In this document: one piece after another, positions 11,342 to 20,797 of the stretch
Numbering within the stretch: position 1 is the stretch's first letter
Layout of the letters: the number at the start of each line of letters is the position of its first letter
Source of the DNA: Rosa chinensis
Lineage: Eukaryota > Streptophyta > Magnoliopsida > Rosales > Rosaceae
Assembly (NCBI RefSeq): GCF_002994745.2
Contig: NC_037094.1
Span: forward strand, 45,893,139 to 45,957,138
Reading direction: 5' to 3'
DNA length: 64,000 nt
Program-made: the position numbers and the translations under genes
Notes under the pieces: generated by a model
Databases searched by the model: none
Told to the model about the DNA's origin: nothing
The model's input: the letters and a program-made list of their open reading frames with translations, nothing else

Positions 11342-14300
11342 ATGAAATTCAAGGCGACGGCGGCGAGATTGAGGCCCGGAGGCACAAAGCGACGGAACGG
11401 CGGTGGTGTGGGTATTTTGGGAATTCAGAACGACGACGGAACAAATGGTGGAGGACCGTCTGTGGAGCCAAAGCTTGTTCCCTGGGGGAGGAAGCGGCGG
11501 AGGACAGGATGCGAGGGTATTTTGGGTTATCAAAATGAAGGAAAGGCAAGGGCTGTGAAGGCGAAGAAGAAGAAGAAGCAGCAGCAGCAGCAGCAGAGAA
11601 GGGCTCCCTTGAGGGAGGTGACAATATGCCATCAATGTAGGAAAACAGGTACGGGAAGAACGGTGCGGTGCACATGGTGTTCGAGGAACAAGTATTGTAT
11701 CCCTTGCATACAGAGGTGGTATCCCAACACATCAGAGGAAGCCATAGCTGAGGCTTGTCCTGTGTGCCGCGGCAACTGCAACTGCTATACCTGCCTTCGG
11801 TTGAATGTGCCTAATAGGTGTTTGAAGAATCTGGACCCGAAAATCGATGAGGAGACCAAGCTGGAGCACTGTAAGTATATGGTTCATCAGCTGCTTCCGT
11901 ATTTGAAGAGGATTAGGGACGAGCAGGAGAGTGAGATGGTGGTCGAGGCTAATAGGCTGGGTTTAGGTGATGTTTCGGAGCTCAAGGTGGACAAGGCTAA
12001 TTGCGGTGAAGACGAGCGTATGTACTGCAACAACTGCAGCACTTCGATTTTTGATTTTCATAGGACTTGTCCTGAGTGTGAGTATGATCTGTGCCTCGGT
12101 TGCTGCCGGGAGATTCGAGATGGCAAGTGGAACAAGAGAGCGGAAGTGTCCACACACATATTCTGGAGAACAAGTGAAGATGGAAGCATTCTTTGCCCCC
12201 CAACACACATGAAGGGTTGTGGTAAGCATAATTTAGAATTGAGATGCCTTTTTCCTCAGAATCATGTCATGGAATTGGTAGAGAACGCAGGAAAAATAGA
12301 TGCAAGTTACAATTTTTTGCCTGATCGTAGTGAAACATGTGCATACAAGTGTTCATGTGTTAAACCTGTGGATGATGCCGTTTGCTCAAGTAGTAGCAGC
12401 AGCTCTAAGTTACGGAAAGCAGCTTCTAGAGTTGCTTCTGATGATAACTACTTGTTCTGTCCAAGGGTTGGACAAATCCAGGATAAGGATTTTGAGCATT
12501 TTCAGTGGCATTGGAAGAGGGGTGAGCCTGTGATTGTTAGCAATGCACTTGAAAATGGATCAGGTTTAAGCTGGGAACCATTTGTCATGTGGCGGGCATT
12601 TAAGCAGACAAATAATATCAACCATGCTAGTGAATCGATATTCCACGCCATTGATTGCTGGTATTGGTCTTTTATAGAAATCCACATCCTCCATTTCTGT
12701 AGTGGATATTCCAAGGGACGGTCGTATAAGACAGGATGGCCTCAGAATCTCAAGCTCACTGACTTCCCATCATCTACTGAATTTCACAATCGTCTTCCCC
12801 GGCATGGTGAGGAATTTTTATGTTGTCTGCCTTTCAAGGAGTATAGTCACCCCAACAAGGGAACTCTGAACCTTGCTATCTACTTGCCACCTATCTCAGT
12901 AAAGCCGGACATGGGTCCAAAAACGTACCTTGCCTATGGTTTTGCAGAGGAGCTTGGATGGGGAGATTCTGTAACCAAGCTTCACTGCAATATGTCTGAT
13001 GCGGTTAATATTCTGACACATACAACTGAAGTGGCCCTTACAACTGAAGAACTTGCAACTATAGATAAGTTGAAGAAAAAGCTGATGGAGCAAGACGAAA
13101 GGGAGATATTTGGGAATTGTCACACAAGTGCTGGAAATGGAAGTGGGCCTCAGCAAGAGTCAGCTATAGAGAAGTTGAAGAGAAAGTATAGGGAGCAAAA
13201 CGAAAGAGAGATATTTGGGAATTGTCATACAAGTGCTGGAAATGGAAGTGGGCCTCAGCAAGAGTCAGCTGAAATATGTGAGGATGGAGGTGCCTTATGG
13301 GACATTTTCCGGATCCAGGATGTTCCGCAGCTGGAGAAATACATCCACAAGCACGTCAATGAATTTATGGATGTTCTCTGTAATCCTTTGCAGCATGTTA
13401 CTCATGCTATACACGATCAGACTGTCTATCTCACTGTGGAACACAAGAGGAAGCTCAAGGAGGAATTCGGTATCGAGCCGTGGACATTTGTCCAAAAACT
13501 TGGAGATGCTGTTTTCATTCCTGCAGGTTGTCCTCATCAGGTGAGGAACTTGAAGTCTTGTATCAAAGTTGCACTGGACTTTGTTTCCCCTGAGAATGTG
13601 GGTGAGTGCTTTCGTTTGACGGAAGAGTTTCGCACACTTCCAACAAACCACAGAGCCCATGAGGACAAGCTGGAGGTGAAGAAAATGATTGTGCATGCTG
13701 TTTGTGAAGCTATGAAGGAGATTCCTGGTGAGAATGTGACAAAGTGTGCAAGGGTTCGCTTGGACGAGTTGAGACGTTGCCATCAGTGTCATGTGAATGT
13801 TATGGGAAGAGTGGTGCAGTGCACAAGGTGTCGGGAAAGAGCTACGGGAAGGAGGACAAGTTATTGTATCCCTTGTATACAGAGATGGTATCCCAACACA
13901 TCAGAGGAAGCCATTGCTAAGGCTTGTCCGTTATGCTGCGGCAACTGCAACTGCACAGCCTGTCTTCGCTTGGATGTGCCTGTCAGGTGTTTGCAGAATC
14001 TAGAGCCAAAAATCGACAAGGGTACCAAGCTGGAGCACTCTAAGTATTTGGTCCATCAGCTGCTTCCCTATTTGAAGATGATTAGGGATGAGCAGGTGAG
14101 TGAGATGCCGGTGGAAGCCAAGAGGCAGGGCTTACATGACCTTTCGGAGCTCAAGGTGGAGAAGGCAAAAAGCGGTGATGGAGTGCGTATGTACTGCAAC
14201 AGCTGCAGCACTTCGATTTTTGATTTTCATAGGACTTGTCCCGGATGTGAGTATGATCTGTGCCTCGGTTGCTGCCGGGAGATTCGAGATGGCAAGTGGA

Positions 14301-15883
14301 AGAAGAGAGCTCAAGCGTCCACATTTGAGTGGAAATGGAGTGCAAGTGAAGATGGAAGCATTCTCTGTCCCCCAACACACATGAAAGGTTGTGGTAAGCA
14401 CAATTTAGAATTGAGATGCCTTTTTTCTCAGAATCATGTCATGGAATTGGTAGAGAAAGCAGGAGAAATAGATGCAAGTTACAATTTTTTGCCTGATCGT
14501 AGTGAAACATGTGCATATAAGTGTTCATGTGTTAAACCTGTGGATGATGCCGTTAGCTTAAGTAGTAGCAGCTGCTGTAAGTTAAGGAAAGCAGCTTCTA
14601 GAGTTGCTTCTGATAGTAACTACTTGTTCTGTCCAAGGGTTGGACAAATCCAAGATAAGGATTTTGAGCATTTTCAGTGGCATTGGAAGAGGGGTGAGCC
14701 TGTGATCGTTAGCAGTGCGCTTGAAAATGGATCAGGTTTAAGCTGGGAACCATATGTCATGTGGCAGGCATTTAGAAAGACAAATAATATCAACCATGCT
14801 AGTGAATCGACAGTCCATGCCATTGATTGCTGGGATTGGTGTTTTATAGAAATAAACATCCACCATTTCTTTTGTGGATATTCCAAAGGACGGTCTTATA
14901 AGACAGGATGGCCTCAGAATCTCAAGCTCAATGACTTCCCATCATCTACTGAGTTTCACAATCGTCTTCCCCGGCATGGTAGGGAATTTTTATGTTGTCT
15001 GCCTTTCAAGGAGTATACTCACCCCAACAAGGGAACTCTCAACCTTGCTATCAACTTGCCACCTATCTCAGTAAAGCCAGACATGGGTCCAAAAGCATAT
15101 ATTGCCTATGGTTTTGCACAGGAGCTTGGACGGGGAGATTCTGTAACCAAGCTTCACTGCAATATGTCTGATGCGGTTAATATTCTGACGCATACAGCTG
15201 AAGTGGCCCTTACAACTGAGCAACTTGTAACTGTGGAGAAGTTGAAGAAAAAGCACAGGGAGCAAGACAAAAGAGAGATATTTGGGAATTGTCACTCAAG
15301 TGCTGGAAATGGAAGTGGGTCTCAGGAAGAATTAGCTGATGTATGTGAGGATGGAGGTGCCTTATGGGACATTTTCCGGACTCAGGATGTTCCGCAGCTG
15401 GAGAAATACATCCACAAGCACGTCAATGAATTTAAGCATGTGTTCTGTAATCCTTTGCAGCATGTTACTCATGCTATACATGATCAGACTGTTTATCTCA
15501 CTGTGGAGCACAAGAGGAAGCTGAAGGAGGAATTCGGTATCGAGCCTTGGACATTTGTCCAAAAGCTTGGAGATGCTGTTTTCATTCCTGCTGGTTGTCC
15601 TCATCAGGTGAGGAACTTGAAGTCTTGTATCAAAGTTGCACTGGACTTTGTTTCCCCTGAGAATGTGGGTGAGTGCTTTCGTTTGACGGAAGAGTTTCGC
15701 ACACTTCCGACATACCACAGAGCCCATGAGGACAAGCTGGAGGTGAAGAAAATGATTGTGCATGCTGTTTGTGAAGCTGTGAAGGAGATTTCTGGTGAGA
15801 ATGTGATGACTGAGGATGGGAAGTCTAGGGGAGGCGCAAGGGAATTAAGGCAAGGTGTAAGGCGCAAGTCTTACAAAATGTAA
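11342..15883 (+). CDS. Double-module JmjC protein (KDM3/JMJ25-like), intronless
   Basis: One open frame encodes 1513 residues. The N-terminus is basic with a KKKKKQQQQQQ run (residues 75-85). Module 1: RING-like Cys cluster (96-151, CHQC ... CPVC ... CNC), a second Cys cluster (229-254, CNNC ... CPEC ... CLGCC), and a JmjC region (about 515-755, including TYLAYG, LHCNMSDAVN, EPWTFVQKLG, IPAGCPHQVRNL). Module 2 repeats all of this from about 811 to 1488 and is close to identical over its last 100 residues. Plant JMJ25/IBM1 proteins remove H3K9 methyl marks in the nucleus and contain one such module encoded by many exons; here there are two and no intron. The iron-binding HxD motif reads H-C-N in both modules (548-550 and 1272-1274), while the distal His is kept (732 and 1421). 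It may therefore be catalytically dead. A 35-residue linker is duplicated at 576-644. A long open frame argues for a recent or constrained gene; a fused retrocopy is also possible. Confidence 0.85.
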   Translation: MKFKATAARLRPGGTKRRNGGGVGILGIQNDDGTNGGGPSVEPKLVPWGRKRRRTGCEGILGYQNEGKARAVKAKKKKKQQQQQQRRAPLREVTICHQCRKTGTGRTVRCTWCSRNKYCIPCIQRWYPNTSEEAIAEACPVCRGNCNCYTCLRLNVPNRCLKNLDPKIDEETKLEHCKYMVHQLLPYLKRIRDEQESEMVVEANRLGLGDVSELKVDKANCGEDERMYCNNCSTSIFDFHRTCPECEYDLCLGCCREIRDGKWNKRAEVSTHIFWRTSEDGSILCPPTHMKGCGKHNLELRCLFPQNHVMELVENAGKIDASYNFLPDRSETCAYKCSCVKPVDDAVCSSSSSSSKLRKAASRVASDDNYLFCPRVGQIQDKDFEHFQWHWKRGEPVIVSNALENGSGLSWEPFVMWRAFKQTNNINHASESIFHAIDCWYWSFIEIHILHFCSGYSKGRSYKTGWPQNLKLTDFPSSTEFHNRLPRHGEEFLCCLPFKEYSHPNKGTLNLAIYLPPISVKPDMGPKTYLAYGFAEELGWGDSVTKLHCNMSDAVNILTHTTEVALTTEELATIDKLKKKLMEQDEREIFGNCHTSAGNGSGPQQESAIEKLKRKYREQNEREIFGNCHTSAGNGSGPQQESAEICEDGGALWDIFRIQDVPQLEKYIHKHVNEFMDVLCNPLQHVTHAIHDQTVYLTVEHKRKLKEEFGIEPWTFVQKLGDAVFIPAGCPHQVRNLKSCIKVALDFVSPENVGECFRLTEEFRTLPTNHRAHEDKLEVKKMIVHAVCEAMKEIPGENVTKCARVRLDELRRCHQCHVNVMGRVVQCTRCRERATGRRTSYCIPCIQRWYPNTSEEAIAKACPLCCGNCNCTACLRLDVPVRCLQNLEPKIDKGTKLEHSKYLVHQLLPYLKMIRDEQVSEMPVEAKRQGLHDLSELKVEKAKSGDGVRMYCNSCSTSIFDFHRTCPGCEYDLCLGCCREIRDGKWKKRAQASTFEWKWSASEDGSILCPPTHMKGCGKHNLELRCLFSQNHVMELVEKAGEIDASYNFLPDRSETCAYKCSCVKPVDDAVSLSSSSCCKLRKAASRVASDSNYLFCPRVGQIQDKDFEHFQWHWKRGEPVIVSSALENGSGLSWEPYVMWQAFRKTNNINHASESTVHAIDCWDWCFIEINIHHFFCGYSKGRSYKTGWPQNLKLNDFPSSTEFHNRLPRHGREFLCCLPFKEYTHPNKGTLNLAINLPPISVKPDMGPKAYIAYGFAQELGRGDSVTKLHCNMSDAVNILTHTAEVALTTEQLVTVEKLKKKHREQDKREIFGNCHSSAGNGSGSQEELADVCEDGGALWDIFRTQDVPQLEKYIHKHVNEFKHVFCNPLQHVTHAIHDQTVYLTVEHKRKLKEEFGIEPWTFVQKLGDAVFIPAGCPHQVRNLKSCIKVALDFVSPENVGECFRLTEEFRTLPTYHRAHEDKLEVKKMIVHAVCEAVKEISGENVMTEDGKSRGGARELRQGVRRKSYKM
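11564..11597 (+). repeat. (AAG)n(CAG)n trinucleotide repeat in coding sequence
   Basis: Short AAG and CAG runs encode the Lys/Gln tract near the N-terminus of the JMJ protein. The tract is likely to vary in length between alleles. Confidence 0.8.
13067..13276 (+). repeat. 105-bp tandem duplication inside the first JmjC module
   Basis: Residues 576-610 are repeated at 611-644 (both contain EREIFGNCHTSAGNGSGPQQ). Module 2 has only one copy, so the duplication arose after the two modules separated. It lies in the linker between HxN and the rest of the JmjC barrel and keeps the frame. Confidence 0.85.
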
Positions 15884-18355
15884 TGGTATGCAGCATGGGA
15901 ATTATTAGGGATGTAATTGTAGAATATTAGGGATGTAATCTTAGAATTATTAGTGTTCTGTACTACTGTGCCTTGGGAAATTTTATTTGATTTTGTAACA
16001 TATTTTAGTTCTTAACTGATGGTTTTGTGCTCCATGTTCTCATATGGATTGGATTCGATAAAATGTTGGGTTTTGTTTTGTGATGAGAATAGATGAACAA
16101 GTTTATATCTTTGTTGGAGAATTGGGAATAGATGAACTAGTATTGTTTTGAGAATTGAGAATTGGGTTAAATTTTGTTTTGTGATGAGAATAGATGAACA
16201 AGTTTGTGTCTTCATTGGAGAATTGGACTTTCTCCGTTTCTTGATCCAGCTTTCTGATTGTGCTCTTAGAACTACTGAGTCTATGTTCGCTTCTCTGCTT
16301 TGTCGTGCAGCATAACACACTATACAACATAATAGAAATTGGAATAGACTCACTTTACTGTTAAAATATCAGCAATCAGAATCGCAGAAGAAACTTACAG
16401 TGCATTTAATATGGGTAGACATATCTGTGGGTAAAAAACCACACCAGAAGCAAACAAGTCATATATGCAAGTAGTTCTTTTTTGGCTTTAGTGTGAAGGT
16501 AGTACTGTAATGGGCTAATGGCAGTCTTGCTAGCATCAGAGTCACATGTTACAAGCTTATTATGACAAAGAAAGGATATACTAATGTGATCACATATAAT
16601 CATTTGTATTAGATCTGAGTATATAATTAAACAGTCTAATCCAGTCTTGTCAAAACTGATGTCTAAACCTCTACAACAGCTCAAAGATTGAATTTTTTTT
16701 CTTACAACTTTCCTTCGGTTTTGAGGAAGATGGGAAAAACCCAGACGAGCATGATATCAGAAAACATTGAAGGTTAAAGTTATTTGCAGAGGCAAAATTA
16801 ATAGAAAAAAAATTCTAAAATGATGCAGGACAAGTCTGGTTATTCATAACATTAATTGAAGTTGAATGCTCCCGATTTGGGAATATGCACAAATGAGCAT
16901 AGTTTGATGCTTGGCTGCATCCTATGGACTTGGTGCTCGGACCAATGTATGTGGTAGAAATGGCTTTCTAAAAGGTTTTGGTTTTGTGTAGTTGTGGAGC
17001 ATGTTAGGGGAGACATGTTTAAAAGAGTCCCACAAGGCGATGCTATATTCATAAAGGTTGCCTTTGTATTGCTTATATATTTTGGCTGTGTATGAAACAT
17101 CACGTCTGGAAAGATTTGAACTTTACAAGTGCTTTGTTTGCTAAAATGGGCCTGAGTTATCCCTGAAACTGTAATTTTACATAACAAAGTTTTCTCAATA
17201 GACCAACTGTGGTCCTTTTCATTTTGCGGTTAATTTTGCTCTTTATGGTTCACAAACTTCCTTGTGCCAAGCAAAGTGGCTTTTGGATTCCAGTGGTTCA
17301 AGTTTTTTCCAGCTTCAGCCTTGTGTTCTCAATTGTGGTACATTACTATAGATTTTGATGTTCACAGTTTATTTATAATATCCTTCATAACTTAGCCACC
17401 ACTGAAGCAAATGCATGTTTTATGCAGATGTCTGTCAATTTCTTGAAATTTGAAAAGAGACGTTGGTGACAGTCTTGCTACATTTTGGCAGGTTGTTCAC
17501 AGCTTTTGTCTTTGAAGTAGCTCTTGCAGTTTCTCATTTGGGAATGTTTCGTTGTTTTGTGCACTACTTGAAGTATATTTTGCTTGCAGTCTGGATTGAA
17601 GCCACGCGCTTTGGTTTACTACTGAGCTGTCACATATCACAGGCCTTTCAACTATATTACATTTTTGTCAAGTAAGGAATCATTTTATACTTGAGAAATA
17701 TTTGATCAGATCATTATGCTGGCCGGTGTATCTCTATATGTTCTGAAAATCAATTCATAAAGATATTTAGGTTGCATTTTATTGGATCAATGTGGTTAAC
17801 TTGTTTGCGATCAATATTTCAGGAGGTGTGTGCCACCAATCAGATGTGCTGGTACAGTATCTATTCTGCAACCAAAAACTTGGCATGAGGAACAAGGATC
17901 AAACCTCCCAAATTGGTAAAAGTTTTGCAAGTCTTGTTCTTGATGTGCGCTTTGGCTTCTTGTTGGTCATGATGAGGGCTTCCAGCTGCTTATGTTTGTT
18001 TAACCCTGCACTAAGTGGGATGTAGAACTAATTTGATTGTCAGTTATGCCTAGGGTTAAGTTTATGCTTGATAGAGTTGAACAACTCTTTATTGAAATTA
18101 TGAGTTATGTTCGATACTAATGCATGATTAGCGACAAGCAACATGCGGTTTAATAAAATGTGGTTCCTATTTCCACCACAAAATAAAGCTCCTCAAGCAT
18201 CTCTAATAATGCAGGAGCTGAATCACTGATAGCTCTATCCCTAAGCCAACACAAGCAACATATTGCAGTCTTTTAAATCATGCATATTTCCTTTTCCCCG
18301 AATGGTAGATGGGACTCCGGTAGCCACCACATTCCAATTCCCATAATTACTGCCA
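15884..18355. other. Non-coding region downstream of the JMJ gene
   Basis: The first 130 bp may be the JMJ 3' UTR; GGGATGTAAT occurs twice (15909 and 15930). A longer direct repeat, TTTGTTTTGTGATGAGAATA plus flanks, lies at 16072 and 16168. Between 16.4 and 18.3 kb I see only short ORFs without recognisable domains. Confidence 0.45.
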
Positions 18356-18359
18356 AAGG

Positions 18360-18864
18360 GATGCTAGCTCCATATACATAAGAGCAGCATGCATTGCCAA
18401 TCCAATCCCTATACCAAATACAAAGAGCCCAATCAAACTGGGAAGTCAGGTGCTAATGCATGCCGTTATGAGAGCTCCAACAGAATACAATACAGCAGCC
18501 GAAATCAAGTCAAACCTCCTTCGTAAGATGTCACCAGAATTAAAGGCCAACAAAGAGCCAATCAAGGCACCAGATAATGAGCCACTAGTTATATATGAGA
18601 CCAATTTGCAGAGATGACAAGGTCATACTATGATACTCTGCTTAATGTGGCTGACTCTAGGGAAATTGTAGCACAAGCTGTGGCACCAATATCATAGCCA
18701 TATACTAGTCCTTCAAGAGCTGGGAATAAAAATGGGAGTATTGCGAGAAGAAAAGAATATTTTTGTGAATTTTTGTGCACCCCATGAAGAAGAGGCTCCT
18801 TTGTACCACCAATGTCACCTGAACCTGAATTCTTTTTCACCTGTGGAAGAGAAGAAGAGGACAT
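18360..18864 (-). pseudogene. Sugar/proton symporter fragment (D-xylose-proton symporter-like, VGT family)
   Basis: The minus strand from 18864 reads MSSSSLPQVKKNSG, then a first membrane segment (AILPFLFPALEGLVYGYDIG). After a stop (TAG, expected Trp) and a one-base frameshift it continues SGSLSGALIGSLLAFNSGDI, RRRFDLISAAVLYSVGALIT, and GLFVFGIGIGLAMHAALMYM after a further TGA. This is the N-terminal first third of the MFS sugar-porter fold, including the family's GYDIG and RRR loop motifs. In plants the family moves hexoses or xylose across the vacuolar or chloroplast membrane. No intron is visible between these blocks and the rest of the protein is absent, so it is dead. Confidence 0.8.
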
Positions 18865-19555
18865 ATGTTGATTATTTTGTTCTCAGATGGAGCAATTTTA
18901 CTGTATCTGATGGAGAAGATCAGAGTCGGATCTTCCAAAAGTTTAAGATGAGCAAAGCCATCCTGGAAAGACTGTCAAGTACGTAGTAAAAAAGTAGTAG
19001 TCATCATAAACTCATATGCTATTGCTTACCCTTATCAGGTAAACTGAGCACTCCTATAATCAGTCCTTCTCATACATCTTTATGGGTGGTGTGTTTGATG
19101 CTCTCACAAAAAGATCAACAAAATACTAACCCTTATCACTGCCAAATAAAGTTCTTAACAAAGCTAAGTGATAGATCAATCACCAGAAGCATCTACAACT
19201 CAGTAGGGGTTTGTATTGCCACAAAACCTAAATAAGTGATCCAACACGTGAAAATGCAGTCACAAATAAGACTTGTAGAAGAAGTGCAAATATCATTCGG
19301 ATCAGAAACAACAATATTACAACAACAAAAAAGTTGCAACAAGCCTAGGTGCAGGCAGAACAGGGTGGGGTGTGGTCAGGATGGGGGCCTAGGATCATAT
19401 TATAAACCGAAATATGTACGTCTCCGTTTTGTAAAGAGAAACAATTTATCAGATTCTGATCAAAGACAATGACCAGCCATAAGATCGATGCATGAGTTAA
19501 TATGCTTGAATGAGGACAGAGACAAATTAACTACGGCAATTCGTAATGACAGTAC
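18865..19555. other. Unassigned spacer between two gene fragments
   Basis: No recognised coding sequence or transposon end. Short plus-strand ORFs near 19236-19472 have no family signal. Confidence 0.35.
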
Positions 19556-19559
19556 ATTA

Positions 19560-19720
19560 ACCAAAAAATGCCCCTCTTACATCTTATCGCTGAAGCCTTC
19601 AAGGAGGTTCATGAGCTTCTTCGCAAGCTGCTGCCTCCAATACTCTGGAGCAACAGTTACCGCTGTTATGTGCGTGACCATGCTACGACTCACCTTGCCC
19701 GTCAACCTTTCCCATAATTG
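19560..19720 (-). pseudogene. NAA20 (NatB N-terminal acetyltransferase catalytic subunit) fragment
   Basis: Reading leftward from 19720: IMGKVDGQGES, then TAG in place of the family Trp, HGH, a small frameshifting insertion, and then ITAVTVAPEYWRQQLAKKLM and NLLEGFSDKM followed by a stop. This is the acetyl-CoA-binding core of the GNAT fold; the family motif is RRQQLAKKLM. NatB acetylates nascent proteins starting Met-Asp/Glu/Asn at the ribosome. Only about 50 codons remain. It has the same orientation as the transporter fragment 700 bp away, so the two may have arrived together. Confidence 0.8.
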
Positions 19721-20795
19721 CAATTACAATAGAAACACACAGCTATTTACATATCTTCAGATAAACACACATACAGATGTAAAGCATATATTTAAAATCA
19801 ATTAGCAATATCCATCAGTATTCTTCCATAACATGTTTAACTCTATTTTACTCAACACCTCATGAGCCTTTCTAAAACGGTAATACCTCATCTTAGGAAA
19901 CCTTTCCAAAACTAAAAGCAATATTAAAGATTGGGGTTGCTTACTGTAATTTCCCGCTTCTGCAATTTCATTACCCTCTCATATGAAAACTTTCAAATTT
20001 TCGAGAGCCCTAGAAACGATGCAGTTTTTGCCACATTTTTTATTTTTGCAAGGGATAGAGCAGGTTTCTGAATTTTTCGATGTCCAATGAAATTATTTCA
20101 ATTTCATCATCAAACGGTTTTTTCTTCTTCTTCTTCTTCTTCTTTTGGTCTAATTGAATTGGTTTAAAAATCGATTTTGGATTTTGGTAGGGGAAGCTCC
20201 CTTGTTGCAGCTTCTTTGGATCACAGACATTGGTAAGTAATGATCGTTTTAGAAAAATTATTTCTTATAGTTATAGTAAATTATTATATGCTAAGTTGAT
20301 TATAATTTAGAAGACCGATCATGTGGTTAGAGAATTATAGTAATTTATGCTTGCTGTGATTTTGTTTTAGTGCTAGTGATTAAAGTCACTATGGTTGACT
20401 TATTGAATAATAAATACAGGAATATAGGTAACTTTGGTTAACCAAAATAGAAACGATGACGAAATTCGCTCAAATTTTTAGGGCATACATATTTTATAAT
20501 ACTCACATCCACCGGTTAGGGAGTAAGTGTTCCAATGCATTGATCTGATCTAAGCCATGTATATAATCTTCATTTGTTTTAATTTTAAGGGCCTTAATCA
20601 AGCAATGCACAAACAGACTGCTTAAATTGCACCAGGAATTTTCTTTTTCCTTAAAATAATTTAACAAAATTCTGAAACATTCTAAAAATTGTAATAAATT
20701 GTCCGGGTGTCCGAAAAATTATGCGAAAATTCTCAAGGGTTTCTTTCATCGCACAATTTATCATCAAATCCACAAATTGAAGGTGTATTTGTGTA
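19721..20795. other. AT-rich non-coding DNA
   Basis: Contains a (TTC)n run at about 20125-20145 and nothing else recognised. Confidence 0.4.
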
Positions 20796-20797
20796 TA

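Noticed and set aside
13295..13792. 165-codon minus-strand ORF, and similar ones at 15362-15763 and 11349-11732
   Set aside because: Antisense shadows of the JMJ coding sequence; they recur in both modules only because the modules are alike.
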